Origin: Zanthoxylum bungeanum
Lineage: Eukaryota; Streptophyta; Magnoliopsida; Sapindales; Rutaceae
Assembly (NCBI GenBank): GCA_019454045.1
Contig: SKCR01031799.1
Location: forward strand, 164,285 to 228,284
Reading direction: 5' to 3'
Length of the DNA: 64,000 bases
Shown here: positions 46,086 through 58,599 of the stretch, piece after piece
Numbering within the stretch: the stretch's first letter is position 1
How the letters are laid out: every line of letters begins with the position of its first letter
The notes under the pieces: model-generated
The model's input: the letters and a program-made list of their open reading frames with translations, nothing else
Databases searched by the model: none
Told to the model about the DNA's origin: nothing
Made by a program: the position numbers and the translations under genes

Positions 46086-47050
46086 CCTCATTTACATTGA
46101 GGAGAATTGGTGAGAATAGAAATACAATGAGAGAGTGATTTGTTCTAGGAACAAATTGTATTATATATCCATCCGCATATCATTATTAATTTATTCGCGC
46201 CTTATTATGCTTTTAGAATGCATGTTTAAGGGTGTATGATGAGACCTAATCAAAGATAATAAATTGGTTGCCAATTTACGCGAAAAACCCTCACTCAAAT
46301 ATTAAGTGTTTTCCTTCCATTGAGTGGTTCTCTCTCAAGATCCAAGATTGGCATTGGTTTGTTGGCCAAATTCAAGATCAATGTCCATCGCGGATGTGTT
46401 TGAACCACGAAAGCTTTGTTCCATATCGCATGTCTTGGGCAGTTGTGATTTGTTGGCCAAAGTCAATGTCACTTCTTATTCATCGACGTGGATTACGAAG
46501 CTTTCCCACTGTCAATGGGTCGCGCTTAACTGAAATCATTAAGCTTGTTGAGCCAAAGCCAAGGCTTAGTTGATTCAGAGGAAAAGGTTAGGAAATATAT
46601 ATTGGATATATATCTTGGACTTGGAGGTCCACCTACCGATTCTAGGAATTGGAGGGGATCCAATTGATCTTAGAGATCTACCTAGTTAAGTTTCATACAG
46701 CTTGATGGCCAAAGTCAAGGTTGTGTGTTTTTTAACGGGATCCTAGCCTACTAGGAAACTAGGTTTCCTGAGTACTCCACAGAGGGTTAGAGGCTCACCG
46801 AAAAATAGTGGGTGGCCAGTATTAAATTTGCAATTTTGTTTAAATACTTGTCAATACGCACTCTTTTATTTTATTTATCGTTGTTATAAATATATTAGTT
46901 GGACTAATATTGAATATTGCTTTCTTTGAACAGTTAGACTGTACAAGACTTTACTCCACTTGTAGTTGATTATATAGTTGGACTATAGTAACCATTGCAT
47001 TTTGAGTGTACCTGATATCTTTGATTGGATAGTTGGACTATTGCAATCAA
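46086..47050 (+). other. Leader of first internal region, without PBS
   Basis: Starts directly with sequence matching about position 21960 of E1. No TGGTATCAGAGC-like site follows the LTR. It contains ATCCATCCGCATATCATTATT and repeated GGCCAAAGTCAAG segments. The open frames at 46268-46573 and 46324-46533 recur in the second leader (51828-52133, 51884-52102), but only because the leaders are copies. Confidence 0.6.
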
Positions 47051-47052
47051 GA

Positions 47053-49690
47053 TAGATGGAAATATTAGCGTTAGGGACAAATCATGGGCGATAATGTCTT
47101 TAATGGCTCCAAATTTCCAGATTGGGAGATGAATCTCAGGATAGTCCTGGGAGCTGAGAATTACTTTATGTCATAGAGAAACCTCTCGGTCCTGAGCCCG
47201 TAGTTGAGAAAATAGGAGAGCATGAGCTTTGGAAGACTCATCGTGATGATAACTTTAGTGCTCAATCCGTCATACTTGCCGCAATGACACATCAGTTTCG
47301 TCGTCAGAACAAAGGATTGGATCCTTGTAGTATGATGTTGAAATTAAAGGATCTTCACAGATCTAATCTTAGATCTCAGAAGCATGAACTGTACAATAAG
47401 CTTTTTCGCTCGCGTATGTCAGAGGGTACGTCTGTCGAGTACTATGTGTCGCAGATGATTGCTGACATCGAACAGCTAGGTCAGCTGGGTATAACCTTCG
47501 AGGCCAAGACTTCCATAGATTTGATCTTACAGTCTGTGCCTGACTGCTGGGGCGAGTTCGTCATGAACTATAACATGATGAACCAAGAGAAAACTGTTGG
47601 TGAGTTAATGGAAATGCTGAAAGAAGCAGAGCCAGAGCTTCTGAAGGGCAAGAAGCGCGAGGCGCATCTTACTTTGACATCCCAGACAGCCAAGGCTTGG
47701 CCGAAGGCTTCTAGGGGTGTGAAGAAGAAAAAAGGCAAGGCCAAATCATCAAAGTCTTCTGGGAAGACTAAGGACATATCCCAAAATGTCTGTCTACATT
47801 GTGGACAATGGGGTCACTGGAAGCGTGACTGTCGTGAGTACAAGGCGGAGTTGAAGGAAATGAAGACGAGCAAGGCTCCGGTTTCAGGTATGTTTGTTAT
47901 AAACATGTCCACTACTAGTTTTAAAATTTGTATTTTTGATTCTGGATGTGGTACTCACATATGTACTGGTGTGCAGGATCTGCTGATTAGCAGGATACTG
48001 GCTTCAGGTGAGATCGACCTACGAGTCGGAAAATAGACAATAGTCGATGTTTTGGCTGTTGGGACCTATGTTTTGTATCTGCCCTTGGGGCATGTAATTA
48101 CATAAGGTGACTGTTATTTTGTACCTATAGTCGATTTTTTAACTAAGGAACATCATCTCTGTATTTTGTTTAACCTGTTGCGGGTATGCCTTTGTATTAA
48201 GGAACACTGGGTGTTTTGCGTATAAAGATGACATTTTGATATGTACAGTAGATGTTAATAATAGTTTTTATATTTTGAATATAAACAAATCTCAAACATA
48301 AAATATGACAAAAAAAAAGCTCAAACTGAGTTAATCAGATGAGACTTATTTGTGGCATTGTTGTTTGGGACACATTAAGAAGAATCGTATATATACTCTT
48401 TGGAAGAATGGATACTTGGACAGATTTGATCCTAAATCATATGACGTCTACGAATGTTGTTTATTATGCAAGATGCCTAAAACGCCTTTTAGTGGTAAGG
48501 GTGTACGTGCTACCAAGGTGTTAGCCTTCGTTCATGGTGATGTATGCGGGCCCATCTCTAGCTAGGCTAGAGGTGGTTATGAATACTTTGTAACCTTTAC
48601 AGATGTTGCATCGTGTTATGGTTATGTGTATCTTATGAAACACAAGTCGGAAACGTTTGATAAATTCAAAGAGTTTCAACACGAAGTAGAAAAATAGACT
48701 GGCAAAAGTATTAAAACATTACAGTTAGACCGTGGTGAAGAATATTTTAACAATGAGTTTCTAGATTACTTAAAAGAATATGGTATTCTTTCACAGTGAA
48801 CTCCTCCAGGAACACCTCAATTGAACGGTGTGTCCGAACGGAGAAACCGAACTTTGTTGGACATGGTCAGGTCAATGATGAGTCACACTGAGCTACCAAA
48901 TTCCTTCTAGGGATACTCATTGAACAGTGCAATACTTATTTTGAATAAGGTTCCATCAAAATCTGTTGGACACACTCCGTATGAAATATGGACAGGAAAG
49001 AAACTGGGTTTCTCATTCCTGAAGATTTGAGGATGCTGGGCATGTTAAACGTTTGGATGGTACCAAACTATAACCCAAATCCGATAAGTGCCTATTTGTA
49101 ATTGGTTATCCTAGGGAAACCAAAGGATATTATTTCCACAACCCATATGAGAACAAGGTATTTATTGATCTTCATGCAGTTTTCCTCGAAAAATGAAGAC
49201 ACAAATGCAGTGATAAGTGGGAGGAAAGTAAAACTCGATGAAAATCGGAGTGATACTGTTCCTGGCACCGAATTCCTTACGGAACACGAACAGTTCATCA
49301 GGGATGAGACTGTTCCAAAATCTTCTAATACACAAGAACCGCGTAAGTCGGAGAGAGTAAGGAAATAACCTGAGAGGTATGGGTTTTTGATCTCACCTCA
49401 TGTAGATATTAATCTTATTGAGGAAGACGAACCCGCTACATATGAGGAAGCGATACAACGATCTTATTACAGCACAGGCTAAGGAATTACGGTCTCATCA
49501 ACGATCCAAGTATGTACTTCGAATGGTTACATCTGATTCGTGAGATCTTACATCGTGGCGATGTTAAGATCGAAAAGATCGCATCAGATGATAACCTTGC
49601 AGATCTGCTAACGAACACGATATCTCAATAAAAAGGTTTGAGCGACCCGTACATAGTTCAGTTGTTGGACACTTGAGTGATTGGCTATAG
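47053..49690 (+). pseudogene. Copia gag-pol with RT/RNase H deleted (first internal region)
   Basis: The gag frame is open from about 47161 to 48036 after an early one-base loss. It has the capsid-type VEYYVSQMIADIEQLGQLG, then a perfect zinc knuckle CLHCGQWGHWKRDC (47791-47832), then protease IFDSGCGTHIC with the catalytic DSG (near 47935). A stop after LRVGK ends the frame. Integrase follows in fragments: pre-integrase LWHCCLGHIKKN (about 48350), a core segment GGYEYFVTFTDVAS after an in-frame TAG near 48565, and TPPGTPQLNG with many stops. The linker runs to TYEEAIQ (about 49455), where sequence jumps to the end of pol (TAQAKELRSHQRSKY-type tail), removing about 1.25 kb present in the second copy. 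Confidence 0.85.
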
Positions 49691-49691
49691 G

Positions 49692-49704
49692 CCATGTGGG
49701 AGAT
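49692..49704 (+). other. Polypurine tract before second LTR
   Basis: CCATGTGGGAGAT, one base different from AAGTGGGAGAT at the other copia LTRs. Confidence 0.7.
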
Positions 49705-51645
49705 TGTTGGACAATTATGACCCATAGCATCACTATTTGAAAAGGACATGGTGTCTTTGTACAAATTAACTATGTGACAAAGGAATTACTCTTTTATCAT
49801 TTTGTAATTGGATTACTTGGATATATAAATGATAAAAGTCCATACGATTAGTACCGGATTAATAAGATATGAGACAGTATTAATCCACGAAGGTTTAATC
49901 ATTAAATATCCCTAGTCGTAGTATTATCGAGACTGGACATCGATAATGCGGAATAGGCTAGTATCACACTTGTTCACGTTAAGGAAGCTTAACATCATAG
50001 ATCTCATATATTTAAGTATTGGATACTTATGCAAGTGTGATATGAGGTTTTGTTAGTCGTTGGACCGGGAACAGCTTTGCTCGGGATAGACCCCTTGGAA
50101 TCTCATTGGTAGTATGACTATATGTCTATGGGAATCCGAATCAGGGTAGGTGTATGTGGTCTTAACCTGAGACTTACATCGTTAATACTTTCGACAATCA
50201 GTATACTTTGGTTTTGGTCGTCCGGATCTTTAACAGGTTCTGTGTACGCCTCTTCTGGGTTTACTTAGAATCGTAGTGTATTGGGTGTGATGTCAAGATG
50301 GAAGTATCACTTCAGTCATATGGTGATGATGATCACGCAGTGATACAGAACTAGTACTCTTAAATATTGTAGCTATCGGGATAGTATGACTAGGTCATGA
50401 TTATCCGATACAGAGACTAGTTGCTAGTGATCCAATATATGCTTCGTACGAGACAGACACAATTTCAGCCCCAAGCCTAGCATGTGACTTCCGATACTGG
50501 ATTGTATTACGCAATACATTGTATACTACGCCTGATAAATATTATATATTCCTCGTTGAATATTTCTGTAGAATTGGGTAGGCACAGTGCTTTGCTAGAA
50601 GCCAACCATGTCTTGTAAATCGGTGAGAACGTGGTACCGGGTACGCAAGTGTTCGAATAGTCAGATGACCATATTTACTGCCAACATATCCAGGGATCTC
50701 TTGGGTCGCTTCCCAAATATTCACCGATGACATTTGACTCGAACAGAATTAATCTGGGATTAATTATGGGAGAGAAAATTAATTTGGGATTAATTACGGC
50801 AAGAATTAATCTGGGATTAATTATCAGAGAAATAATTAATCTGGGATTAATTGCGTCATGAATTAATCTGGGATTAATTCGTGAAGAAGAGAGAACGCGA
50901 TTAATTTGAAATTAATCGGTAATGTAAATTTAATAGTTAAATTGAATTTTACTATTTAATTTATTTAATTGGGCTAAAATAATATATCGGATATATTAAT
51001 TGAAATTGGATTTCAATACGGAATTAAAATTGGATTTTAATTCAAGCGAACAAATTAATTTGGAATTAATTCGTAAGCGACTTTCGTAATAATTTTGCGA
51101 GGCATTATTATTTAATTCAATTGGATTTAATTATTTAGGGACGAGAAATTCGTTTAATCGGATTAAACGAACCCAGTCCCAAAGCTAAGTTGTGTGTTGC
51201 ACAAGCCAACTTTAATTTGGAATTTAAAGTGGTGGGACCCAAGACTTACATCAATTGTTTGACACTTGATGGAAGTTGTTGGCATTAATAAATTGGATGT
51301 ATTAAACCAACGCACCAACCAAGTCAACTAAGTTTTTTAGAAACTAATTATTTTGGAAACAACACTATTCATCTTCTCTCTTTCTTGTAAAAAACGTGAA
51401 CCTTGCTTCTCTCCATTGGAATTTTGTTGCAAAATTTCAAGTAATCTAGCACTTCAAGAGTTAAAAGAAGGTGATAGGGAAACTAACCCTTGATTTTAGA
51501 ACTCAACGATTAAGCTTGGAGCTTCTACATCCATGAAAGTTTCGAACTTCTCTACCGATCAATGTAAGTCCTCTGTAACTTATTTTTGATTTTATTCACA
51601 CTAGAATCATGCTTAGTCTACCCAATTACATAACACTAAAAGAAA
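49705..51645 (+). repeat. Second (central) LTR of the copia array
   Basis: Serves as 3' end of the first internal region and 5' end of the second. The palindrome train at about 50750-51170 starts with five AATTAATC-(T/T)GG-GATTAATT units, more than in E1 (two) or the third LTR (three). The right end is approximate. Confidence 0.85.
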
Positions 51646-52611
51646 CCTCATTTACATTTAGGGGAATTGGTGAGAAGATAGATACAATGAGAGAGTGATT
51701 TGTTCTAGGAACAAATTGTATTATATATCCATCCGCATATCATTATTAATTTATTCACTCCTTATTTTGCTTTTATAATGCATGTTTAAGGGTGTATGAT
51801 GAGACCTAATCAAAGATAATAAATTGGTTGCCAATTTACGTGAAAAACCCTCACTCAAATATTAAGTGTTTTCCTTCCATTGAGTGGTTCTCTCTCAAGA
51901 TCCAAGATTGGCATTGGTTTGTTGGCCAAAGTCAAGATCAATGTCCATCGCGGATGTGTTTGAACCACGAAAGTTTTGTTCCATATCGCATGTCTTGGGC
52001 AGTTGTGATTTGTTGGCCAAAGTCAAGGTCACTTCTTATTCATCGACGTGGATTACGAAGCTTTCCCACTGTCAATGGGTCACGCTTAACTGGAATCATT
52101 AAGCTTGTTGAGCCAAAGCCAAGGCTTAGTTGATTCAGAGGAAAAGGTTAGGAAATATATCTTGGATATATATCTTGGACTTGGAGGTCCACCTACCGAA
52201 TCTAGGAATTGGATATGATCCAATTGATCTTATAGATCTACCTAGTTAAGTTTCATACAGCTTGTTGGCCAAAGTCAAGGTTGTGTGTTTTTTAACGGGA
52301 TCTTAGCCTACTAGGAAACTAGGTTTCCCGAGTACTCCACAGAGGGTTATAGGCTCGCCGAAAAATAGTGGGAGGCCAGTATTAAATTAGCAATTTTGTT
52401 TAAATACTTGCCAATACGCGCTCTTTTATTTTTTTTATCGTTGTTATAAATATATTAGTTGGACTAATATTAAATATTTATTTCTTTGAACAGTTAGATT
52501 GTACAAGACTTTACTCCACTTGTAGTTGGTTATATAGTTGGACTATAGTAACCATTACATTTTGAGTGAACCCGATATCGTTGATTGGATAGTTGGACTA
52601 TTGCAATCAAG
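51646..52611 (+). other. Leader of second internal region, without PBS
   Basis: Nearly the same as 46086-47050, including the lack of a PBS and of the first 1.7 kb of the E1-type leader. No gene. Confidence 0.6.
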
Positions 52612-55600
52612 ATGGATGGAAAGATTAGTGTTAGGGACATAATCATGGGCGATAATGTCTTTAACGGCTCCAAATTTTCAGATTGGGAGATGAATCTCAG
52701 GATAGTCCTGGGAGCTGAGAAGTTACTTTTTGTCATAGAGAAACCTCTCAGGCCTGAGCCCGGAGTTGAGTAAATAGTAGAGCATGAGCTTTGGAAGACT
52801 CATCTTGATGATAACTTTAGTGCTCAATCCGTCATACTTGCCGCAATGACACCTCAGTTTCATCGTCAGAACAAAGGATTGGATCATTGTAGTATGATTT
52901 CGAAATTGAAGGATCTTCAAAGATCTAATCTTATATCTCAGAAGCATGAACTGCACAAGAAGCTCTATCGCTCGCGTATGTCAGAGGGTTTGTCTGTCGA
53001 GCATTATGTGTCGCAGATGATTGCTGACATCGAACAGCTAGGTCAGCTAGACATAACCTTCGAGGCCGAGACTTCCATAGATTTGATCTTACAGTCTCTG
53101 CCCGACTGCTGGGGCGGGTTCTTCATGAACTATAACATGATGAACCAAGAGAAAACTGTTGGTGAGTTAATAGAAATGCTGAAAGAACAGAGCCAGAGCT
53201 TCTGAAGGGCAAGAAGCGTGAGGCGCATCTTACTTTGACATCCCAGACAGCCAAGGCTTGGCCGAAAGCTTCTGGGGGTGTGAAGAAGAAAAAGGGCAAG
53301 GCTAAATCATCAAAGTCTTCTGGGAAGACTAAGGACATATCCCAAAATATATGCCTATATTAGGGAAAACGGGGTCACTGGAAGCGTGACTGCCGTGAGT
53401 ACAAGGTGGAGTTGAAGGAAGTGAAGACGAGCAAGGCTCTGCTTTAGGTATGTTTGTTATAAACATGTCCACTACTAGTTTTAAAAATTGGATTTTTGAT
53501 TCTGGATGTGGTACTCACATATGTACTGGTGTGCAGGATCTGCTGATTAGAAGGATACTGGCTTCAGGCGAGATCGACCTACGAGTCGGAAATGGGACAA
53601 TAGTCGATGTTTTGGTTGTTGGGACCTATGTTTTGTATCTGCCCTTGGGGAATATAATTACATAAGGTGACTTGTATTTTGTATCTAGTTTGACTAAGGA
53701 ACATCATCTCTTTATTTTGTTTAACCCGTTGCGGGTATGCCTTTGTATTAAGGAACACTGGTGTTTTGCGTATAAAGATGACATTTTGATATGTACAGTA
53801 GATGTTAATAATAGTCTTTATATTTTGAATATAAACAAATCTAAAACATAAAATATGACAAACAAAAGCTCAAACTGAGTTAATCAGATGAGACTTATTT
53901 GTGGCATTGTTGTCTGGGACACATTAAGAAAAATCATATACCTACTCTTTGGAAGAATGGATTCTTGGACAGATTTGATCCTAAATCATATGACGTCTAC
54001 GAATCTTGTTTATTATGCAAGATGCCTAAAACGCCTTTTAGTGGTAAGGGTGTATGTGCTACCAAGGTGTTAGCCCTCGTTCATGGTGATGTATGTGGGC
54101 CCATCTCTAGCTAGGCTAGAGGTGGTTATGAATACTTTGTAACCTTTACAGATGTTGCATCGCGTTATGGTTATGTGTATCTTATGAAACACAAGTCGGA
54201 AAATTTTGATAAATTCAAAGAGTTTCGACACGAAGTAAAAAACAGACTGGCAAAAGTATTAAAACATTACGGTTGGACCGTGGTGAAGAATACTTTGGCA
54301 ATGAGTTTCTAGATTACTTATAAGAATATGGTATTCTCTCACAGTGGACTCCTCCCGGAACACCTCAATTGAACGGTGTGTCTGAAGGGAGAAACCGAAC
54401 TTTGTTGGAGATGGTAAGGTCAATGATGAGTCGCACTGAGCTACCAAATTCCTTCTAGGGATACGTATAGAACAATGCAATACTTATTTTGAATAAGGTT
54501 CCGTCAAAATCTGTTGGACAGACTTCGTATGAAATATGGACAGGAAAGAAACCGGGTTTCTCATTCTTGAAGATTTGAGGATGCTGGGAATGTTAAACGT
54601 TGGATGGTATCAAACTAGAACCCAAATCGGATAAGTGCCTATTTGTAATTGGTTATCCTAGGGAAACCAAAAGATATTATTTCCACAACCCACAAGAGAA
54701 CAAGATATTTATTGCTCTTCATGTAGTTTTCCTCGAAAAGGAAGACACAAATGCAGTGATAAGTGGGATGAAAGTAAAACTCGATGAAAATCGGAGTGAT
54801 ATTGTTCCTGGCACCGAATTCTTTATGGAACACAAACAGTTCATCAAGGATGAGACTGTTCCACAATCTTCTAATACACAAGAACCGCGTAAGTTTGAGA
54901 GGTTCAGGAAACAACCTGAGAGGTATAGGTTTCTGATCTCACCTCATGTAGATATTAATCTTATTGAGGAAGACGAACCGGCTACGTATGAGGAAGCGAT
55001 ACAAGGTATCGACTCCGCTTTATGGCAAGAGGCCATGAAGTCCGAAATGGATTCCATGTATACAACCAAGTTTGGACACTGGTTGATGTACCAGAAGGCA
55101 TTGTGCATATTGGTAGCAAATGAGTCTTCATGGTGAAGACAGACATGGATGGCAACAAATAAACTTACAAAGCTAGGCTTGTAGCGAAAGGGTATCGTCA
55201 TCAACATGGTGTCGATTACGATGAAACCTTTTACCCGTTGCCATGATTGAATCCATTCAGATACTGCTTGCTATTGTTGCATATTTCGATTATTAAATAT
55301 GGCAGATGGACGTCAAAACCGCTTTCCTTAACAGAAACCTTTTGGAGGGTGTTTATATACAACGGCCTGACGGTTTTGTCGTGCCAAAATATGCAAACAA
55401 GGTTTGCAAGTTAAATCGATTCATTTATTGATTGAAGCAAGCATTGCGTTCTTGGAACCAACGTTTTGATGAGATCATAATGGTATATGGTTTCATTCAA
55501 AATGATGATGATTCTTGTGTATATAATAAAGCTAGTGGGAGCGCACTGACATTGATTATCCTATACGTTGATGATGTATTGCTTCTTAGCAATGACATTC

Positions 55601-56275
55601 TCATACTAAAATCGGTGAAAGCTTGGCTTTCATTAAAATTCTCCATGAAATTCTTGGGAGATGCAACTTTTATTCTAGGAATAAGGGTCTACTGGGATAG
55701 ATCTAAAAGTTGTTGGCACTCTCCAAGAAGTCGTACATTGACAGTGTTGAAGAGATTCGACATGGATCACTCCTAGAAGGGACTGCTTCCAGTATGACAT
55801 GGCGTCTCTCTATCTAATGATGAGAGAGATGCAATGAATCGGATCACGTTCGCTTCTACAGTCGGATCGATCATGTATGTCATGACATGTACGCGACCTG
55901 GTGTCTCATATGCTTTAAGCATCTGCAGTCACAATCAGGCCGATTTAGGTGATGGTCACTGGATTGATGTTAAGAACATCATTTAGTATCTTAGAGGAAC
56001 TAAGGATGCCTTCTTAGTTTATGGGGAATGAGAACTTGAGGTGACTGGGTTCACCGATGCAAGTTTCCAAACTGATAAATGCGACTATAAGTCGCAATCA
56101 GGGTACATATTTTGTTTGAATAATGAAACAGTGAGCTGGAAATCTTCCAAGCAAGATACTGTTGACGATTCAACAACAAAAGCGGAATACATTGTTGCGG
56201 CTGAAGCAGCAAAAGAATCATTTTGGATCTATAAAATTCCTAATTGGATTAGGAGTAGTTTTGTTAGCAGCTGAG
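52612..56275 (+). pseudogene. Ty1/copia gag-pol, full domain order, many stops (second internal region)
   Basis: Polyprotein of gag, protease, integrase, RT and RNase H, the copia order. Gag starts at ATG 52612 (MDGKISVRD) and has SVEHYVSQMIADIEQLGQL. The zinc knuckle is ruined by a stop near 53360. Protease shows WIFDSGCGTHIC (near 53490). Integrase shows LWHCCLGHIKKN (53899 on), the LDRGEEYF core segment and TPPGTPQLNG. RT begins at ALWQEAMKSEMDSM (about 55015), continues through TDMDGN and DVKTAFLN-like pieces, and keeps the catalytic YVDD at 55564-55575. RNase H has FTDASFQTDK (56047 on), KSQSGYIFCLN and TKAEYIVAAEAAKE. Numerous stops and frame changes make it inactive. It best documents what E1, E5 and the first copy have lost. 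Confidence 0.9.
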
Positions 56276-56507
56276 CTAGGCTACAGCACAGGCTAAGGAA
56301 TTACGGTCTCATCAACGATCCAAGTATGTACTTCGAATGGTAACATCTGATTCGTGAGATCTTACATCGTGGCGATGTTAAGATCGAAAAGATCGTATCA
56401 GATGATAACCTTGCAGATCCGCTAACGAACGTGATATGTCAGCAAAAAGGTTGGAGCGACGCATACATAGTTCATGTGTTGGACACTTTAGTGATTAGCT
56501 ATAGGCC

Positions 56508-56518
56508 AAGTGGGAGAT
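56508..56518 (+). other. Polypurine tract before third LTR
   Basis: AAGTGGGAGAT immediately before TGTTGGACAAC. Confidence 0.8.
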
Positions 56519-58344
56519 TGTTGGACAACTATGACCCATAGCATCACTATTTGAAAAGGACATGGTGTCTTTGTACAAATTAACTATGTGACAAAGGAAA
56601 TTGCTCTTTTATCATTTTGTAATTGGATTACTTGGATATATAAATGATAAAAGTCCATACGATTAGTACCGGATTAATAAGATATGAGACAATATTAATC
56701 CACGAAATGTTTAATCATTAAATATCCCTAGTCGTAGTATTATCGAGACTGGACATCGATAATGCGGAATAGGCTAGTCTCACACTTGTGTGCGTTATGG
56801 AAGCTTAACAGCAGAGTTCTCATATATTTAAGTATTGGATACTTATGCAAGTGTGATAGGAGGTTCTCTTAGCCGTTGGACCAGGAACAGCTTCGCTCTG
56901 GATAGGTGTATGTGGTCTTAACCTGAGACTTGCATCGCTAATACTTGCGACAATCAGTATACTTTGGTTTTGATCATCCGGAGCTTTAACAGGTTCTGTG
57001 TACGACTCTTCTGGGTTTACTGAGAATCGTAGTGTATTGGATGTGATGTCAAGATAGAAGTATCACTTCAGTCTTATGGAGATGATGATCACATAGAGAT
57101 ACAGAACTAGTACTCTTAAATGCTACAGCTATCGGGATAATATGACTAGGTCATGATTATCCGATTACAGAGACTAGTTGCCAGTGATCTGATATATGCT
57201 TCGTACAGGCAGACATAATTCCAGCCTCAGGCCTAGCATGTGACATCTGATACTGGATCGTATTACGCAATACATTGTATACTACGCCTGATAAAGATTA
57301 TATATTCCTCATTGAATATTTCTTGAGAATTGGGTAGGCACGGTGTTTTGCTAGAAGCCAACCATGTCTTGTAAATCGGTGAGAACGTGGTACCGGGTAC
57401 GCACGTGTTCGGATAATCCGATGACCGTATTTACTGCCAATATATCCAGGGATCTCTCGGGTCACTTCCCAAAAATTCACCGATGACATTTGACTCTAAC
57501 AGAATTAATCTGGGATTAATTATGGGAGAGAAAATTAATCTAAGATTAATTACGTCAAGAATTAATCTGGGATTAATTCGTGAAGAAGAGAGAACGTGAT
57601 TAATTTGAAATTAATCGGCAATGTAAATTTAATAGTTAAATTGGATTTTACTATTTAATTTATTTAATTGGGCTAAAATAATATATCGGATATATTAATT
57701 GAAATTGGATTTCAAAACGAAATTAAAATTGGATTTTAATTCAAGCGAACAAATTAATTTGGAATTAATTCGTAAGCGACTTTCGTAATAATTTTGCGAG
57801 GCATTATTATTTAATTAAATTGGATTTAATTATTTAGCGTCGGGAAATTCGTTTAATCGGATTAAACAAACCCAGGCCCAAAGCTAAGTTGTGTGTTGCA
57901 CAAGCCAACTTTAATTTGGAATTTAAAGTGGTGGGACCCAAGACTTACATCAATTTTTTGACATTTGATGGAAGTTTTTGGCATTATTAAATTGGATGTA
58001 TTAAACTAACGCACCAACCAAGTCAACTAAGTTTTTTAGAAACTATTTTTTTGGGAACAACACTATTCATCTTCTCTCTTTCTTGTAAGAAACGTGAACC
58101 TTGCTTCTCTCCATTGGAATTTTGTTACAAAATTTCAAGTAAGCTAGCACTTCAAGAGTTAAAAGAATGTGATAGGGAAACTAACCGTTGAGTTTAGAAC
58201 TCAACGATTAAGCTTGGAGCTTCTACATCCATGAAAGTTTCGAACTTCTCTACCGATCAATGTAAGTCCTCCGTATCTTATTTTTGATTTTATTCACACT
58301 AGAATCATGCTTAGAGATCTTGTGGCATATCTAGGACACTAACA
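56519..58344 (+). repeat. Third LTR of the copia array
   Basis: 1826 bases, TGTTGGACAACTATGACCC to GGACACTAACA. It is shorter than the others partly because about 70 bases are missing after CTCTGGATAG (near 56902). It ends at the CCCAT flank, where element C's gag continues. Confidence 0.9.
57503..57867. repeat. Palindrome train, best example
   Basis: Eleven perfect or near-perfect inverted repeats in 365 bases. Examples: AATTAATC-TGG-GATTAATT (57503-57521); GAATTAATC-TGG-GATTAATTC (57559-57579); GATTAATTT-G-AAATTAATC (57598-57616); AATTTAA-TAG-TTAAATT (57626-57642); TAATATATC-G-GATATATTA (57679-57697); GAAAT-TGG-ATTTC (57701-57713); AATTAAAAT-TGG-ATTTTAATT (57721-57741); AATTAATT-TGG-AATTAATT (57752-57770); TAATTAAAT-TGG-ATTTAATTA (57812-57832); GTTTAATC-G-GATTAAAC (57851-57867). 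The arms differ; the layout of arm, 1-3-base centre (often TGG) and arm stays the same. Confidence 0.9.
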
Positions 58345-58599
58345 CCCATACCTCGTACAGGTTCTCGATCTCCAATTACTTAAAAATGATAATCTATATT
58401 TTCAATTGGGCTGATTTAGTTGGTAGAAAGAACATTGCAAGAAATCTCGTGGCTATGTCCTCTCTTGTCATGATGCTCCTCATTGGTATATGTTGTCGTC
58501 AACCCCTCACCTTTTCCCTTAAAGAGAATGGGAACAAGCGTAACCTGATGGTCTCTTTACCCACGTCATTCATCTTAATTGTATCTAGCCATCTCCAAG
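58345..58599 (-). pseudogene. Element C gag, N-terminal part
   Basis: Minus-strand translation gives IRLRLFPFSLREK, then after a stop MTREDIATRFLAMFFLPTKSAQL and further on LYEVW, the core of the Athila/gypsy gag (retrotransposon gag domain). It continues at 42227 on the far side of the copia array. Its upstream side is cut at 58600 by the minus-strand copia element E5. The plus-strand frame 58386-58736 is a shadow. Confidence 0.8.

Larger units (their letters stand above)
42233..58344 (+). mobile_element. Tandem copia array: LTR-internal-LTR-internal-LTR
   Basis: Three same-orientation copia LTRs (42233-about 46085, 49705-about 51645, 56519-58344) alternate with two internal regions. Outer flanks are CTTAT (42228-42232) and CCCAT (58345-58349), matching at three of five bases with both mismatches C/T. 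Taking out the array and one flank copy brings the gag reading frame of element C back into register, which supports a single insertion site. The array would arise by unequal LTR recombination between two copies. The first internal region has lost RT and RNase H. A further solo LTR lies inside the first LTR. Confidence 0.85.

Noticed and set aside
46268..46573. 101-codon frame conserved at 51828-52133
   Set aside because: It lies in the untranslated leader; conservation follows from the tandem duplication, and E1's leader does not keep the frame.
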